Shown here: one piece after another, positions 54,476 to 62,618 of the stretch
Numbering within the stretch: the stretch's first letter is position 1
Layout of the letters: every line of letters begins with the position of its first letter
NCBI GenBank assembly: GCA_019186985.1
Contig: JABARQ010000035.1
Coordinates: 1 to 64,000 of the forward strand
Length of the DNA: 64,000 bases
Origin: Prosthecobacter sp.
Lineage (GTDB): Bacteria; Verrucomicrobiota; Verrucomicrobiia; Verrucomicrobiales; Verrucomicrobiaceae
Reading direction: 5' to 3'
Made by a program: the position numbers and the translations under genes
Notes under the pieces: model-generated
What the model saw: the letters and a program-made list of their open reading frames with translations, nothing else
What the model was told of the DNA's origin: nothing
Databases searched by the model: none

Positions 54476-56086
54476 ATGTTTGCCGTGAACAACCTTCCCC
54501 CATTCCTGAAACTGATCTCGCTCCTGCTCCGGCAGTTCCCGGCCCTCGCCGTGCTGCTTTCGATGAGCAGCGCGGCTCGGGTTCATTCGCAGGAAGATGC
54601 GGCACCGGGCATGTACATCACGGAGTACCGGGTGCTTGGTGCGACGCGCCTGGACAAGCGCAGCGTTGAAAAGGCCGTCTATCCCTTCCTCGGCCCGGAA
54701 CGCAGGCCTGAGGATGTGGATGCGGCGCGTGCGGCCCTTGAAAAGGCGTACCGTGATGCAGGTTATGCCACGGTCAGCGTCACCATTCCCCAGCAGAGGG
54801 TGCGGAAGGGCGTGGTGCTTCTTCAGGTGAATGAAACCCTGGTCGGCCGCCTGCGTGTGCATGGCTCGCGTTATCATGACATTGAACGGCTGAAGCAGCG
54901 CGCACCGTCCATGGCCGAGGGTGCGCTGCTCAATTTCAAGGCGGTGAACCAGGACATAGCCGCGCTCAACCGTCAGTCGGGACTGCGTGTGACCCCGGCC
55001 CTGCGGGCGGGCGTCATTCCAGGCACGGTGGACATCGACCTCAATGTCCAGGACGAGCTGCCGCTGAAGGGCAGCCTGGAGATCAACAACCGGCACAGTG
55101 CAAACACGACGCCCTGGCGCTTCAGCGGCAGCCTCAGCTATTCCAACCTCTGGCAGGCTGGCCATTCCCTGGGGGCCAGTTTCCAGGTGGCGCCGGAGCG
55201 CCTGGATGATGCGCGTGTTTTTTCCGCCTTCTACCAGGCCGCCCTCGATGATGCCTGGACCCTCACGCTTCAGGGAACAAGGCAGGACAGCGATGTTTCC
55301 ACCCTCGGCGGTTCGGCGGTGGTTGGTCGCGGAGAGGTGCTGGGCCTCCGCCTCAGAACCACCCTGCCTGACAAGGAGGGTTTTTACCATAGCCTCAGCA
55401 TCGGTCTGGACCGGAAGAGCTTTGAACAGGACATCATCGTCGCCGGCCAGGTCATCGCCAGTCCGGTGACCTATTATCCAATCAGCATCGATTACGGTGC
55501 GACAGTCCTTGCGAAGCGCCACGGCACGGATGTGAACCTCGGGCTGGTTCTGCATGTTCCTCGCTTCGGCTCTGATAGCGGAGAACTCAGCAACAGTCGT
55601 TACAAAGCCAACGATGGCTTCATCTACCTGCGCGGTGATTTTTCGCACACTCATGATCTTCCGGGCGGCTTCGAGGCCTTTGTAAAACTGCAGGGACAGG
55701 CAAGCTCAGGTCCGCTCATCAACAATGAGCAGCTCTCGGGCGGCGGCCTGAGCACTGTGCGCGGCTATCTTGAATCGACGGCGCTCGGTGACAGCGGCGC
55801 CTTTGCCACCCTCGAGCTGCGCAGCCCGTCCCTGCTCAAGTCCGATGACGAAGGCCGCAGCGAATGGCGTTTCCATGCCTTTGCCGACGCCGGAACCCTG
55901 GTCCTCGACTCGACGCTGCCTGAGCAGGAGTCGGAGTTCAACCTTGCCAGCGTCGGTGTCGGCACGCGCTTCCGTGTCCTCGATCACTTCAGCGGCACCG
56001 TGGATGCCGGCCTGCCCCTGATTCAGCAGGGCCTCACGCGTGTGGGCGAACTGCTCATCAGCGTCCGCTTCATGGCTGAATTCTGA
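54476..56086 (+). CDS. Two-partner secretion outer-membrane transporter (FhaC/ShlB family)
   Basis: The 536-aa protein has a signal peptide ending near HSQ. Two POTRA domains follow (YRVLGATRLDKRSVEKAVYPFLGPERRPEDVDAARAALEKAYRDAGYATVSVTIP; VVLLQVNETLVGRLRVHGSRYHD) and then a 16-strand barrel. STVRGYLES (about 424-432) is the conserved VRGY/F tip of the loop-6 plug, and the last strand is LLISVRFMAEF. It should export the filamentous-haemagglutinin-like protein encoded at 62615. The ATG at 54476 precedes the signal peptide; a longer upstream frame is not needed. Confidence 0.92.
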   Translation: MFAVNNLPPFLKLISLLLRQFPALAVLLSMSSAARVHSQEDAAPGMYITEYRVLGATRLDKRSVEKAVYPFLGPERRPEDVDAARAALEKAYRDAGYATVSVTIPQQRVRKGVVLLQVNETLVGRLRVHGSRYHDIERLKQRAPSMAEGALLNFKAVNQDIAALNRQSGLRVTPALRAGVIPGTVDIDLNVQDELPLKGSLEINNRHSANTTPWRFSGSLSYSNLWQAGHSLGASFQVAPERLDDARVFSAFYQAALDDAWTLTLQGTRQDSDVSTLGGSAVVGRGEVLGLRLRTTLPDKEGFYHSLSIGLDRKSFEQDIIVAGQVIASPVTYYPISIDYGATVLAKRHGTDVNLGLVLHVPRFGSDSGELSNSRYKANDGFIYLRGDFSHTHDLPGGFEAFVKLQGQASSGPLINNEQLSGGGLSTVRGYLESTALGDSGAFATLELRSPSLLKSDDEGRSEWRFHAFADAGTLVLDSTLPEQESEFNLASVGVGTRFRVLDHFSGTVDAGLPLIQQGLTRVGELLISVRFMAEF

Positions 56087-56106
56087 ACCTTTCCATCCTT
56101 GCCCTC

Positions 56107-57933
56107 ATGCCCCGCCTCATCATCGCCCTTGTTTTTTTCACCCTCTCCGCAGCCCAGGCCGAGTCCTGGTGGAATCCCAAGTGGAGCCTTCGCAAGAAGC
56201 TGACGATCGACACGACGGAGTCGGGTTCCAAGATCACCGACGCCATCGGCACGGCGACGGTGCTGGTCCGTCTTCATGACGGCAACTTCCAGTTCATGTC
56301 CGCGAGCGAGGATGGTGCAGACCTGCGCTTCATCGCTGCGGATGGCAGGACCGAGCTGAGCCACCACATTGAAAAGTTCGACAGCCTGCTCAATGAGGCC
56401 TTTGTCTGGGTCAAGGTTCCGGACGTGAAGCCGGGGGCGCAGACCAGCTTCTGGCTCTATTATGGCCATCTGGAGGGAACCACGAAGAAAGAGGATGCCC
56501 GTGGCACCTATGATGACGGGACGGCCCTGGTCCTGCATTTTTCGGAAGGCGACGGGCTGCCTGCGGACAGCTCGGGACATGGCGTCCGGGCGGACAAGGC
56601 GGGAATTCCGGTGGGTGGTGCGTTGATTGCAGGGGCGCTTCGTTTCACCGGCCAGTCGCCCGTCAGCTTTCCCTCCTCACCTGGACTTGAGATTCCGGCC
56701 GGAGGCAGCCTTGCTTTCAGCACCTGGTTCCAGCCTCTTGCCCTGCAGCCTGACGCCGTCATCCTGGCCTGGCGGAATGAAGGCTCCGCCTTGCTCATCG
56801 GTGAAAACAACGGAGCGCCTTATGTTGAGGTCGTGGAGGCAGGCAAGGTGCGGCGCAGCACAGCCAGTGAGGCGGTTGCCGTGAATGCATGGCATCATCT
56901 GGCAGTCGTGGCCGATGCAGGTAAGGTCACGCTTTATCTCGATGGCAAAAACCAGGCCACTCTCGATGCCACGCTGCCTGCTCTCAAGGGGGCTATTTTT
57001 CTGGGCAAGGATTCAGCCGGAGACAGGCCCGGGTTTTCCGGCGAACTGGATGAGCTGCGGCTCGACAAGGTGGCGCGTCCCGCAGGCTGGATCCATCTGG
57101 CAGCCATCAACCAGGGGACCGGTGGCGGAGCACAGAAGCTGCTTGTGGCCGGTGAGGACGAGGCCGACGAAGCGGGGCACAGCGAGCTGGCCGAGCACCT
57201 GTCGCTTTTTGTCAGCATTTCGAAGTCGCTGACCTTCGACGGCTGGGTGGTCATCGCCCTCTGCGCGATCCTTGCGCTGGTGGCTTGGTTCGTCACGATT
57301 TCGAAGCTGCTTTACCTGAACCGGATCAGCCGGGCGAGCCAGGTGTTCCTGGGCCTTTGGGCGAAGGTATCCACCGACATCACCGCCCTGGATCATGCCG
57401 ATGAAAAGAGCATCCGCAGCCTTGGCGGCACGGTCAGCGGCGCCAGGGCGGGGGTGATCCGGCAGTCGCCGCTGTTTCACATCTACCATCTCGGTTCCCA
57501 GGAAATCCAGAAGCGCATCGATGCGTCGGCACCAGGAGCCTTCCGTGGATTGTCCGGCCGTTCCATCCAGGCCATCCGGGCGGCGCTCGACGCCGGTCAG
57601 GAGCTGGAGGTGGAGAAGCTGCACAGCAAGCTGGTGTTTCTCACCATCGGCATCGCCGGGGGCCCTTACCTCGGTCTGCTGGGCACGGTGATCGGGGTCA
57701 TGATCACCTTTGCCGTCATCGCCCAGAGTGGCGAGGTGGACATCAATTCCATCGCCCCGGGGATCGCGGGCGCGCTGCTGGCCACCGTGGCGGGCCTGGC
57801 CGTGGCCATCCCTTCGCTGTTTGCCTACAGCTATCTCAGCACCCGCATCAGGCAGGCGGTGAGGTCGATGCACATCTTCATCGACGAGTTCATCACCCGC
57901 ATCGCCGAAGCCTATCCGACCGCCAACGAATAA
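56107..57933 (+). CDS. ExbB/TolQ-type proton channel fused to exported DUF2341-LamG module
   Basis: The 608-aa protein has a signal peptide (1-18). A DUF2341-like module follows (WWNPKWSLRKKLTIDTTESGS ... WVKVPDVKPGAQTSFWLYYGH, about 20-125), then a laminin-G/concanavalin-like lectin domain (LVLHFSEGDGLPADSSGHG ... AWHHLAVVADAGKVTLYLDGKN ... FSGELDELRLDKVARP, about 140-330). The ExbB part begins with a membrane helix at ~379-397 (WVVIALCAILALVAWFVTI), and a MotA/TolQ/ExbB channel core follows (LVFLTIGIAGGPYLGLLGTVIGVMITF ... GALLATVAGLAVAIPSLFAYS, 505-585). The sugar-binding-type domain would face the periplasm. It is followed by exbD 6 bp later. Confidence 0.9.
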   Translation: MPRLIIALVFFTLSAAQAESWWNPKWSLRKKLTIDTTESGSKITDAIGTATVLVRLHDGNFQFMSASEDGADLRFIAADGRTELSHHIEKFDSLLNEAFVWVKVPDVKPGAQTSFWLYYGHLEGTTKKEDARGTYDDGTALVLHFSEGDGLPADSSGHGVRADKAGIPVGGALIAGALRFTGQSPVSFPSSPGLEIPAGGSLAFSTWFQPLALQPDAVILAWRNEGSALLIGENNGAPYVEVVEAGKVRRSTASEAVAVNAWHHLAVVADAGKVTLYLDGKNQATLDATLPALKGAIFLGKDSAGDRPGFSGELDELRLDKVARPAGWIHLAAINQGTGGGAQKLLVAGEDEADEAGHSELAEHLSLFVSISKSLTFDGWVVIALCAILALVAWFVTISKLLYLNRISRASQVFLGLWAKVSTDITALDHADEKSIRSLGGTVSGARAGVIRQSPLFHIYHLGSQEIQKRIDASAPGAFRGLSGRSIQAIRAALDAGQELEVEKLHSKLVFLTIGIAGGPYLGLLGTVIGVMITFAVIAQSGEVDINSIAPGIAGALLATVAGLAVAIPSLFAYSYLSTRIRQAVRSMHIFIDEFITRIAEAYPTANE

Positions 57934-57939
57934 CGTGTC

Positions 57940-58338
57940 ATGAACGCCGACGACAAGAGCTACGACGACATCAATGTCACGCCGATGGTGGACCTCTACC
58001 TCGTGCTGCTGCTGATCTTCATCATCATGACCACTGCAGGCGTGCAGGGCATCAAGGTGAACCTGCCGAAAGGAAGCGCCGCCACTCCGCCCTTGAATGC
58101 TCCGAAGACGCAGGCAGTCACCGTCAACAACGAGGGCAAGATCTTCCTCAACACCATCCCGGTCAGCCTTCAGGAACTCGAGCAGAAGCTGGAGGTCCTG
58201 AAGGCCGCGAACGCCGAGCTGCCGGTCGTCGTCCGCGGTGACAGCAGCACGCAGTACCAGAGCATCATGGAGGTGCTGAACCTCATCGGGCGTCTTGGCA
58301 TCAGCCAGGTCGGCCTTGCCACCCAGGCCCCCAAATAA
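57940..58338 (+). CDS. exbD: ExbD/TolR biopolymer transport protein
   Basis: The 132-aa protein has one membrane helix (MVDLYLVLLLIFIIMTTAG) with the essential proton-binding Asp18, and a periplasmic domain with VRGDSSTQYQSIMEVLNLIGRLGISQVGLAT. It makes the stator channel with ExbB. Tight spacing to both exbB and tonB shows one operon. Confidence 0.95.
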   Translation: MNADDKSYDDINVTPMVDLYLVLLLIFIIMTTAGVQGIKVNLPKGSAATPPLNAPKTQAVTVNNEGKIFLNTIPVSLQELEQKLEVLKAANAELPVVVRGDSSTQYQSIMEVLNLIGRLGISQVGLATQAPK

Positions 58339-58352
58339 ACCCATGTCGCGCC

Positions 58353-59087
58353 ATGAATGAAATCTATCTCGATGACGAAGAGGAGGAGCGTTCCTTCTTC
58401 CGGCGACACCGCCTGGGCATTGCCGTGACCCTTGTCCTGCTGGCACTGGCGGTGTTCTTTCTTCCCAGCCTCTTTTCCAAGGGCGCGCCGACGGCCAAAC
58501 GTTCCGGCATGGATGTTGTGCGGGTGTCATTGCCGCCGCCACCGCCCCCTCCACCTCCTCCGCCACCGCCCAGGCAGGAACCTCCTCCGGAAACCAAGGT
58601 GGAGGAAAAAATGATCGAACAGGAGGCGGTTCAGGAAGATGAGCCAAAGCCGGAGGAAGCCCAGCCGGACGAACCTCCCGCAGCCCCTGACCTTTCCACG
58701 GGCATCGCTGGCAACGGCCCGCCCGATGGCTTTGGACTGGGCGGTCCTGGAGGTGGCGGGCGTGGTGGCAAGGGTCTCGGAGGCGGTGGCCGCCGCGGAG
58801 GTGGCAGCAAGTTCGGCTGGTATGCGGCCCAGGTGCAGGCTCGGATCGCCGATGCCCTGCGCAGCAACCGTCAGACAAGCCGGGCCAGCGTGCGGATCGA
58901 CGTGCGCATCTGGCCGGATGACACGGGACGGATCACGCGCGCCCGCCTTGCCCGCAGCTCCGGAGACGCGGCCCTGGACAGGGTCATCGAGTCCGAGGTG
59001 CTGACCGGCCTCCGGCTTTCGGAGCCGCCGCCTGCCGACATGCCCAGGCCCATCGTCCTGCGCATCACCGCCAGCCGGCCTAACTAA
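58353..59087 (+). CDS. tonB: TonB energy transducer
   Basis: The 244-aa protein has an N-terminal membrane helix (HRLGIAVTLVLLALAVFFLP), a polyproline stretch of 13 Pro followed by a Glu/Pro-rich spacer, a Gly-rich hinge, and a C-terminal TonB domain (GWYAAQVQARIADALRSNRQ ... VRIDVRIWPDDTGRITRARLARSSGDAALDRVI). It carries energy from ExbBD to outer-membrane partners. Here the neighbours are a TPS pore and a porin, not a classical receptor. Confidence 0.92.
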   Translation: MNEIYLDDEEEERSFFRRHRLGIAVTLVLLALAVFFLPSLFSKGAPTAKRSGMDVVRVSLPPPPPPPPPPPPPRQEPPPETKVEEKMIEQEAVQEDEPKPEEAQPDEPPAAPDLSTGIAGNGPPDGFGLGGPGGGGRGGKGLGGGGRRGGGSKFGWYAAQVQARIADALRSNRQTSRASVRIDVRIWPDDTGRITRARLARSSGDAALDRVIESEVLTGLRLSEPPPADMPRPIVLRITASRPN

Positions 59088-59104
59088 TTTGACGAAACGA
59101 CTTC

Positions 59105-61000
59105 ATGCGCCCCTACCACCATCTTTTATCCTACGCGCTGCTCCTTTCCTTTGCGCCCGCCGCCTTACAGGGGGCGGAGGAGGCCCCGGCGGTTTCAGCA
59201 GCCACGGCTTCTGCGCCGAGTAAGGCGGATGATGCGCCGCCGTCGATTGACGAACTGCTGCCCCTGCCGGTCGAGGAGCCCGCAGAGGGGGCGCAGGCGA
59301 ATACGCAGCCGACCCTGGCACCCATGGCACAGCGGCGCGTCCAGTTGTCCGAGAACTTCGCGGTGAACCTGGTGAACCGTCTGGTTGAGCGCGGTGTCCT
59401 CACCCAGGCGGACGCGGCGGAGATGATCTCCCTGGCCAAGGAGGACGCCGATCTTGCCAGGCAGGAACGCGAGGAGCTGTTCTCGGCTGCCCAGGTGGCC
59501 GCCGAGGCGCCCCCGGCCACGGATGCGGATGTCCGCGTCACCTACATCCCGGAGACGGTGAAGGATGAGATGCGCAGCCAGATCAAGGATGAACTGCTGA
59601 AGGAGGCTGGCGGGAGCAAGCTGCTGGCGCCGCAGTATCAGCTTCCGGACTGGGTGGCCGCCTTTCATCCTCATGCCGACCTGAGGCTGCGCTATGAGTA
59701 CATCGGCTTTGCGGAAGGCAATGATGCCGCAGGTTCCTTCCCCAACTTCAACGTCATCAACACAGGCCTGCCCTTCGACACCACCGGGGTGCTGTTTTAT
59801 CCGAACTACAACACCACGGAAGACCGGCAGCGCGCCCGTTTCCGTCTTCGCTTCGGCGCTGAAATGGACCTGGCGGACAGCTTCACCATGGGCATCCGGC
59901 TCGGCACGGGGGATTCAAATTCACCTGTCTCGGGCAACCAGAGCTTCGGCGGCACGAACCTGGGGCAGGGAGGCACTTTCTCCCAGCAGGGAGGCCAGTT
60001 TGCCAAGTATGCCATCTGGCTGGACCGTGCCTTCCTGAAATGGGAGCCGGTGGACAGCCTGTCCCTGACGCTGGGCCGTTTTGACAACCCCTTCTTCTCC
60101 ACCACGGCGATCTACTCCGAGGACCTCGGCTTTGACGGCCTGGTGCTGCAGGTGAGGCATGAGATCACCGATGGCGTCGAACCCTTCCTGACCGTGGGTT
60201 CATTTCCCGTCTTTAATTCGGACCTTCAACTCTCCACCAATCAGGTCGCCAAGTTTGAAAGCCGCGACAAGTGGCTCAATGCGGGCCAGGCGGGCGTGAA
60301 CTGGAAGATCGGCAAGGACTGGAACCTCAAGATCGCGACTGCCTGGTACGATTTCCGCAACATCGAGGGCGAGCTGTCGACGCCTTTCGTTCCTCGCAAT
60401 GCCGAGGATCCGGGGGACACAGACCATACCAGGCCGACCTTTGCCCAGAAGGGCAACACCTACATGGAGCTGCGCCGCATCCTTCCTGATGCGACCAACG
60501 GGTTCGGCTCCACGAACCAATTCCAATACTACGGGCTGGCCACGCCGTTCAGCGTCCAGTCCGTCACCGCCCGTCTGGATTACAATGGCTACGAGCCCCT
60601 GCAGGTCTCCCTACTGGCCGAATACCTGAAAAACCATGCGTTTGACGCCGGGAAGCTGAACGCGCTCGCCGTCAACAACCTGGGGGCGAACAACAAGTTT
60701 GAAGGTGGTGACACGGCCTACTACGCCAGCCTGAGGGTCGGCAGGCCGGCCTTGCTGAAGAAGGGCGACTGGTTCGCCTACCTGGGCTACCGGCATGTGG
60801 AGTCGGATGCGGTCGTCGACGGCTTCAACGACCAGGACTTCGGCGGTGGAGGCACCAACATGAAAGGCTACACCCTTGGGGCGGCGATTGCCGTGTCCCC
60901 CAGCGTCTCCCTTGCCCTCCGGTACATGAGTGCCGACCAGATCGCCGGGCCTCAGTACCGCTCCAACATTTTCCAGTTCGACATCAGCGCCAAGTTCTGA
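59105..61000 (+). CDS. Putative outer-membrane porin
   Basis: The 631-aa protein has a signal peptide (1-23) and an Ala/Pro-rich periplasmic part with a helix (FAVNLVNRLVERGVLTQADAAEMISLAKED, 82-111), which resembles a peptidoglycan- or SLH-like coil. A beta-barrel follows from about residue 200 (LRLRYEYIGFAEGND ... RARFRLRFGAEMDL) and ends in the aromatic-terminated FDISAKF. The family resembles the 'putative porin' group (Pfam PF16930). It lies within the ExbBD-TonB-TPS operon, 17 bp after tonB. Confidence 0.85.
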   Translation: MRPYHHLLSYALLLSFAPAALQGAEEAPAVSAATASAPSKADDAPPSIDELLPLPVEEPAEGAQANTQPTLAPMAQRRVQLSENFAVNLVNRLVERGVLTQADAAEMISLAKEDADLARQEREELFSAAQVAAEAPPATDADVRVTYIPETVKDEMRSQIKDELLKEAGGSKLLAPQYQLPDWVAAFHPHADLRLRYEYIGFAEGNDAAGSFPNFNVINTGLPFDTTGVLFYPNYNTTEDRQRARFRLRFGAEMDLADSFTMGIRLGTGDSNSPVSGNQSFGGTNLGQGGTFSQQGGQFAKYAIWLDRAFLKWEPVDSLSLTLGRFDNPFFSTTAIYSEDLGFDGLVLQVRHEITDGVEPFLTVGSFPVFNSDLQLSTNQVAKFESRDKWLNAGQAGVNWKIGKDWNLKIATAWYDFRNIEGELSTPFVPRNAEDPGDTDHTRPTFAQKGNTYMELRRILPDATNGFGSTNQFQYYGLATPFSVQSVTARLDYNGYEPLQVSLLAEYLKNHAFDAGKLNALAVNNLGANNKFEGGDTAYYASLRVGRPALLKKGDWFAYLGYRHVESDAVVDGFNDQDFGGGGTNMKGYTLGAAIAVSPSVSLALRYMSADQIAGPQYRSNIFQFDISAKF

Positions 61001-61002
61001 CC

Positions 61003-61728
61003 ATGAAGACACTCACCCTCGCCATGTCCCTGCTGCTGCCCTTGGTCCTACTGGCAGCGCCACCTCCTGACCCGAACCAGAGGCTTCGTGACACGCTGAA
61101 AAACACCATGCTGCAGCTGCGCGCCGCCGAGACGGAGCGTGCGGGCCTTCAGGCCGCCCATCTGGTCGACGAAGCAAAGATCAAGGAGCTCGGCGCAAAG
61201 GTTGAGGAACTGAACCAAAAGATCGTCAAGATGACCAAGGACGCGAACGAGGAGCAGGAGGCGGCCAGGAAGGAGATCGATCTGCTCAAGAACGCCAAGG
61301 AGGCTCAATCCGGCCAGATCGCCCGGCTCCAGGAGGCCCTGGAGAAGTGGAAGACGGGCTACAATGAAGTCGTGAAGGTCGCCAGGGAGCGCGAGACCCT
61401 GCGGGCAAAGGCCGTCAGCAAGGCCGTGCTTGCCGAGCGCAGGCTGGCTGAGCGCGAACGGCAGAACCTGGAGCTTTATGTGACCGGCCGTGAGATCCTG
61501 GATCGTCTGGCCGGATTCAGCCTGGGCACGGCGCTGACCGCTCGCGAGCCCTTTGTCGGCACGACCCGGGTGAAGCTGCAAAACCTTGTGCAGGACTACG
61601 GCGACAGGCTCCAGGACAACAAGTACAATCCCTTTGCTGAAAAGGCGGCGGAGGCGCAGAAGCCTGAAGTGACGAAGACAGCCGCGCCTGGTGACGCCTC
61701 GACAAAGGAGAGCCCCGGACGGCCATGA
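61003..61728 (+). CDS. Periplasmic coiled-coil protein
   Basis: The 241-aa protein has a signal peptide (MKTLTLAMSLLLPLVLLAAP). A long, Glu/Lys/Ala-rich coiled coil follows (about 25-165: RLRDTLKNTMLQLRAAETERAGLQAAHLVDEAKIKELGAKVEEL...). The C-terminal Pro/Ala-rich tail is disordered. The ATG is 2 bp after the porin stop, and its end overlaps ppiC by 4 bp. It may bridge periplasmic parts of the locus. No family recognised. Confidence 0.85.
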   Translation: MKTLTLAMSLLLPLVLLAAPPPDPNQRLRDTLKNTMLQLRAAETERAGLQAAHLVDEAKIKELGAKVEELNQKIVKMTKDANEEQEAARKEIDLLKNAKEAQSGQIARLQEALEKWKTGYNEVVKVARERETLRAKAVSKAVLAERRLAERERQNLELYVTGREILDRLAGFSLGTALTAREPFVGTTRVKLQNLVQDYGDRLQDNKYNPFAEKAAEAQKPEVTKTAAPGDASTKESPGRP

Positions 61729-62618
61729 AGACTTCGGTTCCCTCCATCTTGAAATGGCTGCTGGTGATTCATGCCGCCAGCGCGGCGTTCCCGGTCAAGG
61801 CTGAGGAGACGCTCGGCAGGCTGGGTTCAGTCGAACTCACGGCCGATGATCTGCGTTCCTCCATCCAGAGCCTGAGCCCGACACAGGTGGACTCGCTGAA
61901 GGCGGACCCGTCTTTGCTGGAGCAGGTGGCGAGAACCTCGCTGGTCCAGAAGCTCATTTTGCATGAGGCCGCGGAAAAGAAATGGGACTCGCAGCCGCAC
62001 ATCGCCGCCAGGGTGGAGCGAGCCCGCCAGAGCGCCATCACTGAAAGCTATCTGGAGTCGGTCGCCGAACCTCCGGCCGGTTATCCGTCGGAGAACGAGG
62101 TGAAGGCCGCCTACTCGGAGGTGCGAGATTCACTGCGGGTGCCGCCGTCCTTCCGACTGGCTCAGATCTTCATCGCGGATGCTCCGGATGGTGAAAGGCG
62201 GCTCGCCCTTGTGAATGAGCTGCTGGCTGCGCCTGGCGCTGATTTTGGCAAGCTTGCCGCCGAGCATTCCCAGGAGCCGCTTAGCGCCTCCCGGGGAGGT
62301 GAGATCGGCTGGCTGACGGAGTCCGAGATCGAGCCATCCCTGCGCGAAGTTGTGGCGGGGCTGAAGCTGTTTGCCGTGTCCAGGCCGGCAAGGCTCAAGG
62401 ACGGCTGGCATGTCCTGAAACTGCTGGATGCCCGGGCCTCCCACACGCCCACGCTGGAGCAGGCGAGGCCGCAGCTCATCAGGCGCCTTCGGCAGGAAAA
62501 GCTGCGGACGAATTCCCAGGCCTACCTGGCCGGTCTCCTGCGCCGTCACACGCTTCACATCAATGTCAGCGCCCTTGGTGCCGCCCTGTCGCGTGAAATC
62601 CAGGACTCACGACCATGA
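61725..62618 (+). CDS. Periplasmic PpiC-type peptidyl-prolyl isomerase/chaperone
   Basis: The 297-aa protein has a signal peptide (to VKA), a SurA-like helical N-terminal region (VELTADDLRSSIQSLSPTQVDSLKADPSLLEQVARTSLVQKLILHEAA) and a parvulin domain (SFRLAQIFIADAPDGE... FGKLAAEHSQEPLSASRGGEIGWL ... VSRPARLKDGWHVLKLLD, 145-235). It should fold or hold the TPS pore, porin or the secreted protein in the periplasm. It overlaps the gene before by ATGA. Confidence 0.92.
   Translation: MKTSVPSILKWLLVIHAASAAFPVKAEETLGRLGSVELTADDLRSSIQSLSPTQVDSLKADPSLLEQVARTSLVQKLILHEAAEKKWDSQPHIAARVERARQSAITESYLESVAEPPAGYPSENEVKAAYSEVRDSLRVPPSFRLAQIFIADAPDGERRLALVNELLAAPGADFGKLAAEHSQEPLSASRGGEIGWLTESEIEPSLREVVAGLKLFAVSRPARLKDGWHVLKLLDARASHTPTLEQARPQLIRRLRQEKLRTNSQAYLAGLLRRHTLHINVSALGAALSREIQDSRP

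Noticed and set aside
57013-58878. 621-codon minus-strand frame opposite exbB/exbD
   Set aside because: Shadow of the ExbB-ExbD-TonB genes; no recognisable domain.
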